Assembly (NCBI RefSeq): GCF_030551755.1
Contig: NZ_JAUPEC010000012.1
Span: 1 to 64,000, forward strand
Direction of reading: 5' to 3'
DNA from: Pseudocolwellia sp. AS88
Lineage (GTDB): Bacteria; Pseudomonadota; Gammaproteobacteria; Enterobacterales; Alteromonadaceae
DNA: 64,000 nucleotides
The notes beneath the pieces were generated by a model. That model searched no databases. It had not been told where the DNA came from and worked only from the letters and a program-made list of their open reading frames with translations. Both the position numbers and the translations under genes were made by a program. This document shows positions 17,252-25,856 of the stretch, piece by piece; position 1 is the first letter of the stretch; each line of letters starts with the position of its first letter.

Positions 17252-19642
17252 ATGCCTAAATATAAACTTAACTATAAAGCCACGGCTTACGCATTATGTT
17301 TTTTATTTAGCATAATTACCGTTGCGTTAGCATGGCAGGCTCGAAACTTCGAAATTAATGCTTCTGCAGATACCTTGCTGGTAGACGACAACAAGCAGTT
17401 CATTTTAACCCAGTTAGCAGATCAGCGTTATGGCTCAGAAGAGTTCATTCTTATCGCTTATCAGCCTAAAACCGACAGTGTTTTTGACGAAGAAACATTA
17501 AATACTGTATCTGATATTGGTAAGGAAATTTCTACTATTGCTCGCGTTAAAAAAGTGAATAGTATTGTAAATGTTCCTATTTTTTCTGCCGCTGAAGCAT
17601 TTTCTACAGATATTCAAAATTTAACGTGGGAAGAACAAAAGTTTCCTAAAAATCAACTGTTATTGAGCCTGAAAAATCATCCATTGTATGAAGATTTATT
17701 AATTAACAAAGAGCAAACCGCTTTATCGTTACAGGTGATTTTTAATAGTGAACCTGAACTCGTTGAATTAAATAATCAAATCATCAACATTAAGAAAAAC
17801 TTACTAACACGTGAACTTAACGAGAAAGAGCGTTCGCAGTTAAATACCTTAAGAGACAAAAGAACACTAGCCAATAAAAAGCTAGAAACAAAGCGCATCA
17901 ATGAAATTGAAGAAATACGAACAATATTAAAACCTTATCAAGGCAGTGGAGAGTTTTACTTAGGTGGGAATAATTTACTGACTTATGAGCTGATCAAAAT
18001 TATACAGAATGATTTATTACTGTTTGGCTCAGCGATTTTTGCCTTAGTTATTTTTATTTTGGCTTATCTGTTTCGTCGTACAAGCTGGGTGTTATTACCT
18101 ATTGTGTGCTGTGCTTCGAGTGTCATTATTACAGTAGGTTTGTTAACGGCTTTAGCGTTTAAAGTAACGGTTATTTCAGCAAATGTTTTTGCTCTACAAA
18201 TTATTTTGTCGCTGGCGATGATCATTCACTTGATTGTTCATTACCAAGAGTTAGTCACAAACCATCAAGACTGGTCTCATAAAAAACTAGTACTACAAAC
18301 CATAAAGCAAAAGATCCGCCCATGTTTTTATGCTGGCTTAACAACCACAATAGGTTTTGGTTCGCTTATATTTAGTGGTGTTCAACCGGTTATTAGTTTT
18401 GGCTGGATGATGGTAGTTGCCATGATGGTGAGTTTTTTAGTGAGCTTGGTATTTTTCCCTGCCTTATTACTCGCCTTTTTTAATAAACAATCTTATGTAG
18501 CGCAACATAAAGGCATTGAGCTTGGCATGTCGTGGTGCGCTAAAACCGTTAACCAAAAACCTAAACGTTTAGTTGTCGGTTCATTATTATTAACAGCTAT
18601 TGGCTTAGGTGGTTGTTTGCTTTTAACTGCAGAAAACAGCTTTCTAAATTACTTTGATGAATCTACTGATGTGCGCAAAGAGCTTACTTTTATTGATCAA
18701 CAGTTTGGTGGTTCAACTCCGTTAGATGTTTTATACACTATTCCTGAAAGTGAAATAAAAACAGATTTAGTGATCTCTGCAGCAGCCGTTCAAACCGTTA
18801 CTAGTATTCAAAATATGCTGGCTGAGCAAAAAGCTATTGGCTCGATTACCTCGTTGGCAGATTTTACTAAAATTGCGCAAGTCGTTAACGGTAAACCTTT
18901 AACAGAATACGAACTCACCTTGTTGTATAAAAGCTTGTCACCTGATTTACAAAAAGATTTGTTTGGTGCTTATTTCTCTGAAAAAGATAATCAAGCACGT
19001 ATTTCGGTGCGCGTGCAAGACAGTACCGAAGGATTAAACCGTGCCGAGCTATTAACTACAATTCATAAAAATCTAGCTGAGTTAGGTATTCAAAAAGAAG
19101 AATACAAACTTACCAGCTTATTTATATTGTACGAAGATATATTGTCGCGTTTAGTAGACTCGCAAATATTAACCTTAGCCATAGTCTATAGCGCTATGGC
19201 AATTACCTTGATGATCATCTTTTCATCAATCAAGGTAGCGCTTATCGCGTTAGTACCTAACTTTATAACCACTGCAATTATTATGGGAGTAATGGGGATT
19301 TTTGCGATACCACTCGATTTAATGACCATAACCATCGCTGCTGTTGCTATGGGGATATCGATGGACGACACCATACATTACGTTCATAGATATTTAAGTG
19401 AGTTAAAAAATACTGATAATAAAGAAAATACCGACCTGGTTTTAAAAACCAATGTGTCTGTTGGCTACGCATTAATGTACACAACTACCATTATAGTGGT
19501 TGGTTTTGGCTCACTTATATTCTCAAACTTTGTACCTAGTATGTTGTTTGGCTTACTAACAAGTATTGCCATGGTTGTGGCATTAATAACAGACATTACC
19601 ATTTTACCTGTGATGCTAAAAAAATACCTTCGCAAAAGCTGA
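17252..19642 (+). CDS. MMPL/RND-superfamily lipid transporter
   Basis: 796 residues with the two-fold RND layout: TM1 (~9-28), a periplasmic loop with a coiled-coil stretch (~165-215), TM2-6 (~250-405), a second TM (~428), a second periplasmic loop, and a final five-helix block (~625-790). Acidic GISMDDTIHY in the late TM block matches the proton-relay region of MMPL proteins. The family includes HpnN-like and other hydrophobic-molecule exporters. Position 2 bp after mlaA suggests coupled translation and a shared role in outer-membrane lipid traffic. Confidence 0.9.
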   Translation: MPKYKLNYKATAYALCFLFSIITVALAWQARNFEINASADTLLVDDNKQFILTQLADQRYGSEEFILIAYQPKTDSVFDEETLNTVSDIGKEISTIARVKKVNSIVNVPIFSAAEAFSTDIQNLTWEEQKFPKNQLLLSLKNHPLYEDLLINKEQTALSLQVIFNSEPELVELNNQIINIKKNLLTRELNEKERSQLNTLRDKRTLANKKLETKRINEIEEIRTILKPYQGSGEFYLGGNNLLTYELIKIIQNDLLLFGSAIFALVIFILAYLFRRTSWVLLPIVCCASSVIITVGLLTALAFKVTVISANVFALQIILSLAMIIHLIVHYQELVTNHQDWSHKKLVLQTIKQKIRPCFYAGLTTTIGFGSLIFSGVQPVISFGWMMVVAMMVSFLVSLVFFPALLLAFFNKQSYVAQHKGIELGMSWCAKTVNQKPKRLVVGSLLLTAIGLGGCLLLTAENSFLNYFDESTDVRKELTFIDQQFGGSTPLDVLYTIPESEIKTDLVISAAAVQTVTSIQNMLAEQKAIGSITSLADFTKIAQVVNGKPLTEYELTLLYKSLSPDLQKDLFGAYFSEKDNQARISVRVQDSTEGLNRAELLTTIHKNLAELGIQKEEYKLTSLFILYEDILSRLVDSQILTLAIVYSAMAITLMIIFSSIKVALIALVPNFITTAIIMGVMGIFAIPLDLMTITIAAVAMGISMDDTIHYVHRYLSELKNTDNKENTDLVLKTNVSVGYALMYTTTIIVVGFGSLIFSNFVPSMLFGLLTSIAMVVALITDITILPVMLKKYLRKS

Positions 19643-19719
19643 GAAAACAAGGTTTAGAATGCTTTAAGTTATTGTTTTAAAAAATAATGACATAATTTTT
19701 AACAAAAGTGATCTTTATT

Positions 19720-19752
19720 AACGCCATTGTTGTAGTGACAATGGCGTTTTTA
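19720..19752 (+). terminator. Intrinsic terminator of the MscS-MlaA-MMPL operon
   Basis: An 11-bp perfect stem (AACGCCATTGT 19720-19730 with ACAATGGCGTT 19738-19748), 7-nt loop, then TTTT. The rest of the 319-bp gap up to the BON gene shows nothing else but an AGGAG Shine-Dalgarno at its end. Confidence 0.9.
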
Positions 19753-19961
19753 TTTCTAGTGTTTATATTCAGACTTTATACAAAACAGATAAAGAATAAA
19801 TGGTTCTCCGCTGTGTAATTTTTACATAACAGCATGTAAAACAAGCCATAGATATTCTAGTTTGAATTGGTTGTTGTTGGATTAGTTCTTTAAAATCAAT
19901 TATTTATTTGTTGGCACAGAAGTGGCATTAGTTAAAGTGAATTAATTAAAAGGAGATTACT

Positions 19962-20513
19962 ATGAACAACTCAATTCGTTCTATTGTTACGTTAAGCTTA
20001 TTAACTCTTGGTTCATCTGCAGCATATGCTGATAACACTTGGGAAGATAAATCTAAAGATGCATGGTTAGACGGTAAAGCCGAAAGCACTTTACTATTTA
20101 ACGGAAATTTAAATTCTTTTGATATAAACACAGACGTTAAAAATGGCGTAGTTATTTTAACAGGGAAAGTCGATAGCAAAGTAGACAAAGCCCTAGCTGC
20201 GGAATTAGTACAAAGCTTAGAAGGCGTTAAATCAGTAGATAACAAACTTACTGTACTTAACGAAGAAGAACCAGAAAATAGCACCATTGTTGCTACGTTA
20301 ACTGACTCGAAGGTAGAAGCCGTTGTTAAAGCTAAGCTTTTATTAGAATCAGAAGTCAGTGGTACTAACATCGAAGTAGAAGTTAATGATGGTGTAGTAA
20401 CACTAACAGGTAAAGTAGGTTCAGACAGCGCAAAACAATTAGCTGTTGCTATAGCCAACAACACCAAAGATGTGAAGTCAGTGGTGAATAATCTAGAAGT
20501 CGCGCTAAGTTAA
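19962..20513 (+). CDS. Periplasmic protein with two BON domains (OsmY-like)
   Basis: 183 residues. A signal peptide (cleavage after AAYA, ~residue 23) is followed by two BON repeats (~40-95 and ~115-180), each with the G-V-x-L-x-G-K-V pattern (GVVILTGKVDS and GVVTLTGKVGS). BON domains bind membranes or are linked to osmotic-stress protection, as in E. coli OsmY. AAGGAG is 7 nt before ATG. Confidence 0.92.
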   Translation: MNNSIRSIVTLSLLTLGSSAAYADNTWEDKSKDAWLDGKAESTLLFNGNLNSFDINTDVKNGVVILTGKVDSKVDKALAAELVQSLEGVKSVDNKLTVLNEEEPENSTIVATLTDSKVEAVVKAKLLLESEVSGTNIEVEVNDGVVTLTGKVGSDSAKQLAVAIANNTKDVKSVVNNLEVALS

Positions 20514-20538
20514 TCGTTTAAATTGGCCTGATTAAAAA

Positions 20539-20566
20539 AAAAGCACACTTATGTGTGCTTTTAACT
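20539..20566 (+). terminator. Intrinsic terminator of the BON gene
   Basis: A perfect 10-bp stem AAAAGCACAC / GTGTGCTTTT with a TTAT tetraloop (20539-20562), preceded by a long A-run and ending in T residues. Could work on both strands. Confidence 0.88.
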
Positions 20567-20665
20567 GGAAACTATGGTTATTCACGTCTATACATAAGTG
20601 TTGATTAATTAATCATCACTAAGCTTACAAACTCAACCAGGTTACGGATAATTGGAGAATATGGA

Positions 20666-21652
20666 ATGAAGACCGTGAAGGAGGCTAATAATAAAGTTCA
20701 TCATTTAGCTTCAGCTAAAAATAACCTTCATTTAGTCACGCGAGTAAAAGAAAACTTAACCATTTTACTTGTGCACGAATATGACAACCAATTAGCTCAC
20801 TGGGTTGATATTTTTAAGCATGATTATTCAATCAAAATTGCTCACGATGCTGTAACGGCATTAAAAATTGTATTAGACGAAAATATAGATCTTGTTCTTT
20901 CTTCAGTTCAGTTATCAGATATGTCTGGATTAGATGTTTGTAAATTTGTTAAGCAGCATATTACAACCAAAGATATTCAAGTGATGTTTGTAAGTGATCA
21001 CTACAATGAATATGAAGAAGAGCAAGCCATAGAATTAGGCGCTATAGATTATATTTCGTGTGAAACGCCAAGCAACATTCTATTTAACCGTGTAAAAAAT
21101 CAAATGAAGCTAATTCAGCGCAGTCATGAGCTTGAACATGTTTCAAGAACTGATTCTTTAACGGGTATAGCGAATAGAATGCGCTTTGATCTTCAGCTTA
21201 AAGAAGATTGGACAACGGCAATAAGAGGAGAAAGTCCTATTTCTCTTATCATGATAGATATTGACCACTTTAAGCTTTATAACGACGAATTTGGTCATGT
21301 AAAAGGTGATGAGTGTTTAACATTAATTGCTCAAACTATATCAAGGTCTAATTTTAGATCTAAAGATCTCGTTGCTCGATTCGGTGGCGAAGAGTTTGTT
21401 ATTTTACTGCCTTTTACTGACTTAGCTGGCGCAGAGAAAATAGCACATGATGTGATTGAGGCTATTAGTAGCTTAAACATTAAGTCTGCAGCTAAAGCGA
21501 GTCAACGCATGGTTACCATAAGTGCTGGAGTCACATCTTTTTCACCTACATATAAGAAGAAAGCTGACTTTACTGCAACAGAGCTATTAAAAGCAGCTGA
21601 TGCTAAATTGTATCAAGCTAAGAAAAATGGTCGTAACCAATACGCTAGCTAG
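20666..21652 (+). CDS. Diguanylate cyclase with a degenerate receiver domain
   Basis: 328 residues. Receiver-like domain (~30-150) in which key residues are lost: Ser80 replaces the phospho-Asp (DLVLSSVQLSDMSG), the acidic pair reads HE, and the conserved Lys is absent (YISCETP). A GGDEF domain follows (~165-328) with the active site GGEEF and an intact inhibitory I-site RSKD five residues before it. Makes c-di-GMP from two GTP. Because the receiver should not be phosphorylated, control is probably by protein binding or product inhibition. Confidence 0.92.
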   Translation: MKTVKEANNKVHHLASAKNNLHLVTRVKENLTILLVHEYDNQLAHWVDIFKHDYSIKIAHDAVTALKIVLDENIDLVLSSVQLSDMSGLDVCKFVKQHITTKDIQVMFVSDHYNEYEEEQAIELGAIDYISCETPSNILFNRVKNQMKLIQRSHELEHVSRTDSLTGIANRMRFDLQLKEDWTTAIRGESPISLIMIDIDHFKLYNDEFGHVKGDECLTLIAQTISRSNFRSKDLVARFGGEEFVILLPFTDLAGAEKIAHDVIEAISSLNIKSAAKASQRMVTISAGVTSFSPTYKKKADFTATELLKAADAKLYQAKKNGRNQYAS

Positions 21653-21945
21653 TCTACGTTAGGCTTATTACACATAAACCACAGGATTGTTTTTCTTAAA
21701 GCAGAGGTATCCGATGATAAAATCATACGTAAACCAACTTTTATTCATCTTAAAGAAAATGAATAAAAGAAAATCACCAAACATATCAGTAAAAACTAAT
21801 ACTTGTTACTGCTGGTATAGCGAACATACGCCTAAATAACCATCCCGTAAATTTTAAAGATAATACCGCATTTAAAAGGCATTAGGACCTTTAATACCCA
21901 TTGATTAATTATTCAAATGGGTACCATTAACTTTAGGAGATAAAG

Positions 21946-22374
21946 ATGAAAATATTTGAAGCACTACGAAACGATCATGACAAACAAAGAGCACTTATCA
22001 ACCTGTTATTAGACACGCACGGAAAGTCAGATGTAAGAAGTGAATACTATCAGCAGCTGAAAACAGAACTTGAAACTCATGCTGTCGCTGAAGAGCGTTA
22101 CTTTTATGCGCCCCTAATGCAGCTAGACAATACAGTAGATCTTTCGCGTCATGGTGTTGCCGAGCATCATCAAATAGATAAGTACATAGCCGAATTAGAT
22201 GAACTAGACATGAGTTCACCACAATGGTTAGCCACCTTTAAAAAGCTGGCTCATAAAGTGGATCATCATCTAGCAGAAGAAGAACACGAGTTTTTTCAAC
22301 AAGCAGGTAAAGCACTTACCGAAAAAGATAAAAACAAAATGGCCGATAATTACCTCACCGAAATGGCTTCTTAA
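21946..22374 (+). CDS. Hemerythrin HHE domain protein
   Basis: 142 residues, all helical, with di-iron ligand candidates: H11 in RNDHD, H50 and E54 in ETHAVAEE, H73/H74 in AEHHQ and H104-E108 in DHHLAEEE. Cytoplasmic; HHE proteins bind O2 or NO, or sense iron/redox. ATG is preceded by TTAGGAGA. An inverted repeat TACCCATT/AATGGGTA (21895-21902 and 21916-21923) lies just upstream and may be an operator. Stands alone between a GGDEF gene and a membrane-protein triad. Confidence 0.93.
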   Translation: MKIFEALRNDHDKQRALINLLLDTHGKSDVRSEYYQQLKTELETHAVAEERYFYAPLMQLDNTVDLSRHGVAEHHQIDKYIAELDELDMSSPQWLATFKKLAHKVDHHLAEEEHEFFQQAGKALTEKDKNKMADNYLTEMAS

Positions 22375-22413
22375 CGCTGATAGTTACGTCACTATTTTGA
22401 ATTGATTAAATAC

Positions 22414-22441
22414 AAGCGCTCTTAACGGGCGCTTTTTTTTT
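22414..22441 (+). terminator. Intrinsic terminator of the hemerythrin gene
   Basis: AGCGC (22415-22419) with adjoining bases pairs with GCGCT (22429-22433) around TTAAC, followed by at least eight T. The remaining ~200 bp to the next gene contain no supported gene. Confidence 0.88.
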
Positions 22442-22642
22442 GCAAAACTTTCAAGTTCCCTTGCAATATTTACATACCTTTCTAAATATCAATGAACCCA
22501 TATTTGTCAAGTTATTGATATTGTTGAATAAAAGTCTTGGCTTGCTAGTTGCAACACTAAGTATGAGACAACGTTATAAGTACGAAAATAACGTAATCGC
22601 AATGAAAATTGTATATTTCAATAACTGAAAAGGAAAATCAAC

Positions 22643-22957
22643 ATGGCACAGTCAAAACAAGCAACTAAAGCTGATTTAGAAAAAACTATCCAAGAAGAGC
22701 ATCCAGTTACTGATAAGTTACAAGGCACCTTACACAGCTCAGTTGATACATTAGCTGGCAAAGCAGGTAAAGCGGAACAAACGATCCGTGAAACTGCGCA
22801 AAGTAGCTCAGAAACGCTGGCGCAAAAGCAAAGCGAAATTGAAGACAAATGGAACAAATCATCTGTTAAAAAATATGCCGTAGAAAACCCTGTAGCAACC
22901 GCAGGTATCGCATTTACTGTAGGTATGCTGGTTTCATCTCTTCTAAAAAGAAAATAA
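22643..22957 (+). CDS. DUF883 (ElaB/YqjD-like) membrane-anchored protein
   Basis: 104 residues: a long amphipathic helix rich in Lys/Glu/Gln, then a C-terminal hydrophobic anchor after ENPVATAGIAFTVGMLV and a basic tail LLKRK. This matches the ElaB/YqjD layout, whose E. coli members are inner-membrane proteins reported to bind ribosomes. First of three close genes that together resemble E. coli yqjD-yqjE-yqjK. Shine-Dalgarno AAAAGGAAA precedes ATG. Confidence 0.82.
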   Translation: MAQSKQATKADLEKTIQEEHPVTDKLQGTLHSSVDTLAGKAGKAEQTIRETAQSSSETLAQKQSEIEDKWNKSSVKKYAVENPVATAGIAFTVGMLVSSLLKRK

Positions 22958-22974
22958 CCGAGGCGTAGATTAGC

Positions 22975-23397
22975 ATGGATACTTCAGAGCAAAATAACAC
23001 GTTTGAAAAACAACCTCATGATAACGAGCTAGACTTACAAGCAGCATCGTTCAAGAAAACTTACGAAAGTATTGAGGCGTTATTTGGAAGTAAAATCGCC
23101 AGGCTAATCGCGTCTAAAAACCTAATAGCTGCTGAGGCTAAACTTAGCCTCAGCGCTGTCTTACTTTCGTTCGCTATTAGCTTAACCTTAGTGGTGATCG
23201 CCGCCGTAGTTTGGATACTGTTAAATATAGGCGTTGGCTTAATTGTTTATAAATTAATTCAATCGCTAAGTTTATCTATAATTTTATTACTGATCATCAA
23301 TACTTCTTTAGGTTTATGGTTGTTTAGCCAGCTTAGAAAAATATGGGATTTAGTGGGATTTCACACAACAGTCGCGAAAATTGCTGAAGGAGAATAA
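22975..23397 (+). CDS. YqjE-like inner-membrane protein (phage-holin-family label)
   Basis: 140 residues with a soluble N-terminal helix (~20-55) and two membrane segments (~58-85 and ~92-115). Layout and neighbourhood match YqjE, which databases often label phage holin superfamily III; there is no phage context here. It begins 18 bp after the DUF883 gene and ends one base before the next ATG. Function unknown. Confidence 0.78.
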   Translation: MDTSEQNNTFEKQPHDNELDLQAASFKKTYESIEALFGSKIARLIASKNLIAAEAKLSLSAVLLSFAISLTLVVIAAVVWILLNIGVGLIVYKLIQSLSLSIILLLIINTSLGLWLFSQLRKIWDLVGFHTTVAKIAEGE

Positions 23398-23398
23398 C

Positions 23399-23644
23399 AT
23401 GAAGTTTATTATTAAAGACGAAATCAAAGCAGCAGAAGATGCACTGCAAATTTATACCGCTGCTTGTGCCTTCGACAATCACACAAGCAAAGTGGTTAAA
23501 ACCAACATCAACACCTTACTTGCTTCTAAAGAAGGTCTTATGGCTTCTTTCGGCGCTGGCTTCGCTAAAGGAATGTTAAGCCAACCTAGCACTTCTTCTA
23601 AATCAGCACTGCCTGCTTTAATGCAGATATTGATGAAGCTGTAG
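23399..23644 (+). CDS. Small protein, third gene of a YqjD-YqjE-like operon
   Basis: 81 residues from ATG 23399, with AAGGAG 8 nt upstream; an in-frame TTG at 23381 overlaps the previous gene and is unlikely. Mostly helical, with no clear membrane helix. It fills the yqjK position but I see no convincing sequence match to YqjK, so it is left unnamed. Confidence 0.7.
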   Translation: MKFIIKDEIKAAEDALQIYTAACAFDNHTSKVVKTNINTLLASKEGLMASFGAGFAKGMLSQPSTSSKSALPALMQILMKL

Positions 23645-23936
23645 AGTTCTTATTGTTTATATCTTTATCTTTTTTATCAAGTGAACCCCTCGAACAACAG
23701 TTCCGCTTAATCAAAATTAACTAGGCTAGAAAACCTTCCTAATTTAGTCGTGACTTTAACGTTATAAATAACCTGCCTTGCCAATAAAGCAGAATTAAAT
23801 CCTCCTTCACACTTCAACCAGTTAAGTTGTATTTTCAATACCTTTGTGTATAAATAATAGTCACATAATAAGTTATTAGCTTCATAATTAATAATATAGG
23901 CATGGGTTTTTAGGTATTGATTTTAAGTGTTAAAAA
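23645..23936. other. Intergenic region before the decayed toxin-antitoxin locus
   Basis: About 290 bp of AT-rich sequence. No gene, RNA or convincing hairpin terminator is visible, although a T-rich stretch follows the stop codon. Confidence 0.5.
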
Positions 23937-23955
23937 TATACCCTAGTGGAGTATA
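23937..23955. promoter_or_regulatory. Candidate operator of the relict toxin-antitoxin locus
   Basis: TATAC (23937-23941) and GTATA (23951-23955) form an imperfect palindrome around CCTAGTGGA, the kind of site found before higBA-type operons. It lies ~100 bp upstream of the relict antitoxin start and remains although the toxin body is gone. Confidence 0.5.
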
Positions 23956-24021
23956 CTTTTATTTATAAAGACTAGAGAGTTTCTTGGTTTTGATCAAATT
24001 GAATTCGACCACCTTGTCTAA

Positions 24022-24060
24022 TCTGGAGAGCTAATACGAGTAGGTGCATACAATGAGTGA
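24022..24060 (+). pseudogene. Relict 3' end of a RelE/HigB-like toxin gene
   Basis: A short open stretch encodes SGELIRVGAYNE then TGA, overlapping the antitoxin ATG in the ATGA style common for toxin-antitoxin pairs. The frame upstream is closed by TAA at 24019, and nothing resembling a toxin body is present. Tail-type recognition only, so identity is tentative. Confidence 0.4.
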
Positions 24061-24257
24061 TATTTTAAAATCAGTTCATAGAACGGCTAAAGGTCTTAAA
24101 AAAATCGGGTGTAATGGATAAAACTACAATGCGTAAATTTGATGTACTATGTTTAATCAATGTTCATGAGTTCACACCTGACCAAGTTCGAAATCTAAGG
24201 TTGAAAAATAACCTTTCTCAGCCTGTATTTACACAGTACTTTAATGTTAGCAAATAA
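24053..24257 (+). pseudogene. Frameshifted, truncated HigA/XRE-family antitoxin
   Basis: The first frame gives MSDILKSVHRTAKGLKKIG and then stops. Skipping T24110 continues in the typical order VMDKTTMRKFDVLCL, VHEFTPDQVRNLRL, then NNLSQPVFTQYFNVSK, the first two helices of the HTH. It stops at TAA 24255-24257, where intact relatives go on with a WEQG-type block. So there is one +1 frameshift and a lost C-terminus. Confidence 0.75.
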
Positions 24258-24721
24258 TGGAAACGTTAGAGTTAGGTGAAATAATTATATCTTTATCGAC
24301 CAAGAATATTATCCTTGTTGATGGGTTTAATGGTTCAGGTAAAAGCTATCTAGCGCAAGAGTTATCTAAATCCTTAGCCGTCCCAACTTTAGATCTCGAT
24401 GACTATATTATTAAAACTGGTGGCAATCATTATTATGTCGATCGACTTGATTTAGATAAACTATATCTGGATATTGTTTCTAAAAATCCTATTATAGTTT
24501 CAGGTGCCTGTATTTTAGATGTGTTTTCTATACTTAATTTAAAGTTTGATTCACATATTTATGTTAAACGAATATCTGGTTCAAACTGGCATGATGGCTT
24601 AGATCTAGAAGATTATCATTCACAGAATTTTGATCCTAACAGGCAAGTTTGTACATTTAAGTATCATAAATTATTTGAACCACATTTGGTGGCAAATGTG
24701 GTTTATTCAAGGCACGAGTAA
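24257..24721 (+). CDS. Small P-loop NTPase of unknown function
   Basis: 154 residues with Walker A GFNGSGKS (~24-31), then LDLDDYI (~45-51) as a candidate Walker-B/acidic motif and IIVSGACILDVF (~79-90). The fold resembles small nucleoside/uridine-kinase-like proteins, but no substrate motif is recognised. Its ATG overlaps the stop of the relict antitoxin by one base (TAATG), so translation may be coupled. AT-richer than its neighbours, which suggests acquisition; function unknown. Confidence 0.6.
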   Translation: METLELGEIIISLSTKNIILVDGFNGSGKSYLAQELSKSLAVPTLDLDDYIIKTGGNHYYVDRLDLDKLYLDIVSKNPIIVSGACILDVFSILNLKFDSHIYVKRISGSNWHDGLDLEDYHSQNFDPNRQVCTFKYHKLFEPHLVANVVYSRHE

Positions 24722-24838
24722 TTTGTCTAACACACTCTGTAAATGTGACACTGGTGCTCCCATGTTTTTAGCGGATATCTCCTTATTGCATTGAGAAGAC
24801 TATCCCCCAAAAAATATCACCCAACCTGGTACCTCAAA

Positions 24839-25189
24839 ATGAAACAACCTAAACCTCCCGTAAATGTTCACGCTGCCTACCACGCTCATATCTATTTTGA
24901 TGCAACAACTGCTGTGCAAGCGAAAGCGCTTTGTGATGCTATTGATACAAACTTTGATCTAAAGGTTGGGCGTTTTCATGAAAAACCTGTGGGACCTCAT
25001 CCTTGTTGGAGTTGCCAAGTAATTTTTGAATCTCAAGATTTTGATGGCTTTATTTTGTGGCTTGAAGCACATCGAAAGGGTTTAACTATTTTTGTTCACG
25101 GCCTAACGGGTAACAACTTAAAAGATCATACTGATTATGCTTACTGGCTAGGTGAAGAAAAGCAGCTAAACTTAAGCATGTTTCTATAG
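24839..25189 (+). CDS. DOPA 4,5-dioxygenase family protein
   Basis: 116 residues from ATG 24839 (a TTG at 24791 is in frame). Family features: YHAHIYFD (~13-20) with two metal-ligand histidines, GRFHEKPVGPHPCWSCQV (~46-63) and a C-terminal HGLTGNNLKDHTDYAYWLG. Fungal and plant relatives cleave the DOPA ring; the bacterial proteins are ferredoxin-like-fold dioxygenase homologues with unproven substrates. Monocistronic. Confidence 0.9.
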   Translation: MKQPKPPVNVHAAYHAHIYFDATTAVQAKALCDAIDTNFDLKVGRFHEKPVGPHPCWSCQVIFESQDFDGFILWLEAHRKGLTIFVHGLTGNNLKDHTDYAYWLGEEKQLNLSMFL

Positions 25190-25251
25190 GTATTTACAAC
25201 ATTCTCTTTTTAACTTTGGTTAAATAAGCGATTAGTTTTATAAGGTGCATC

Positions 25252-25761
25252 ATGAATAAAGTTTTACTCATTATTAGTGTATTTCTTTTAAGTAGTTGTT
25301 TAGGTATGCCTGAATCGGTAAAGCCGGCATCTGATTTTGAGTTACAAAAATACTTGGGTAAGTGGTACGAGATTGCTCGATTGGATCATTCTTTTGAACG
25401 TGGTTTAAGCCAAATATCGGCTGAATACAGTTTAAAAGACGATGGTGGCGTTAAGGTGATTAATCGTGGTTTTTCTAAAGAGGATAATCAGTGGAATCAG
25501 GCTGAAGGTAAGGCATATTTTGTTAATGACGTTACGCAGGGGTATTTAAAGGTTTCGTTTTTTGGTCCGTTTTATGGTTCTTATGTCGTTTTTGAATTAG
25601 ATGAGGATTATCAATACGCTTTTGTTTCGGGGCCAGATACTGAGTATTTGTGGTTATTAGCCAGAACACCAACGGTTGATAAGAAGATTCTGAACAAATT
25701 TGTGGCTATGTCGAAAGCGCGTGGTTTTAATACCAAAAATATTATTTATGTAGAGCAGTAA
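25252..25761 (+). CDS. blc: Bacterial lipocalin (Blc-type lipoprotein)
   Basis: 169 residues. Signal peptide with lipobox LLSSC (~12-16), then lipocalin motif 1 YLGKWYEIARLDHSFERG (~34-51) and the barrel strands, with WLLARTP late in the protein. Blc binds lysophospholipids or fatty acids at the outer membrane and is a stress-response protein in E. coli. Shine-Dalgarno AAGGTG before ATG. Confidence 0.94.
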   Translation: MNKVLLIISVFLLSSCLGMPESVKPASDFELQKYLGKWYEIARLDHSFERGLSQISAEYSLKDDGGVKVINRGFSKEDNQWNQAEGKAYFVNDVTQGYLKVSFFGPFYGSYVVFELDEDYQYAFVSGPDTEYLWLLARTPTVDKKILNKFVAMSKARGFNTKNIIYVEQ

Positions 25762-25798
25762 AACAGATTTTAAGTATAAATTAAATGTGTATAAAAGC

Positions 25799-25842
25799 GC
25801 GAACATCAGCGCTGGAAGGGGAGGTCCAGAACTGATGTTCGC
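25799..25842. terminator. Two-part hairpin between convergent genes
   Basis: GCGAACATCAG (25799-25809) pairs with CTGATGTTCGC (25832-25842); inside, CTGGA (25812-25816) pairs with TCCAG (25825-25829). The stem is strong but lacks a T-tract on either side. It sits between the lipocalin and small-lipoprotein stops, so a termination or mRNA-stability role is likely. Confidence 0.55.
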
Positions 25843-25856
25843 TATAAAGTTATGAA

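Noticed and set aside
19946-20467. 173-codon frame antisense to the BON gene
   Set aside because: A Ser/Thr/Leu-rich shadow of the repetitive BON coding strand; the sense protein has a signal peptide and clear domains.
22440-22628. 62-codon frame between hemerythrin and DUF883 genes
   Set aside because: Begins in the T-tract of a terminator with a TTG start, has no ribosome site and no recognisable protein features.
22975-23397. Phage holin for the two-helix protein
   Set aside because: No phage genes around it; layout fits a YqjE-like operon better.
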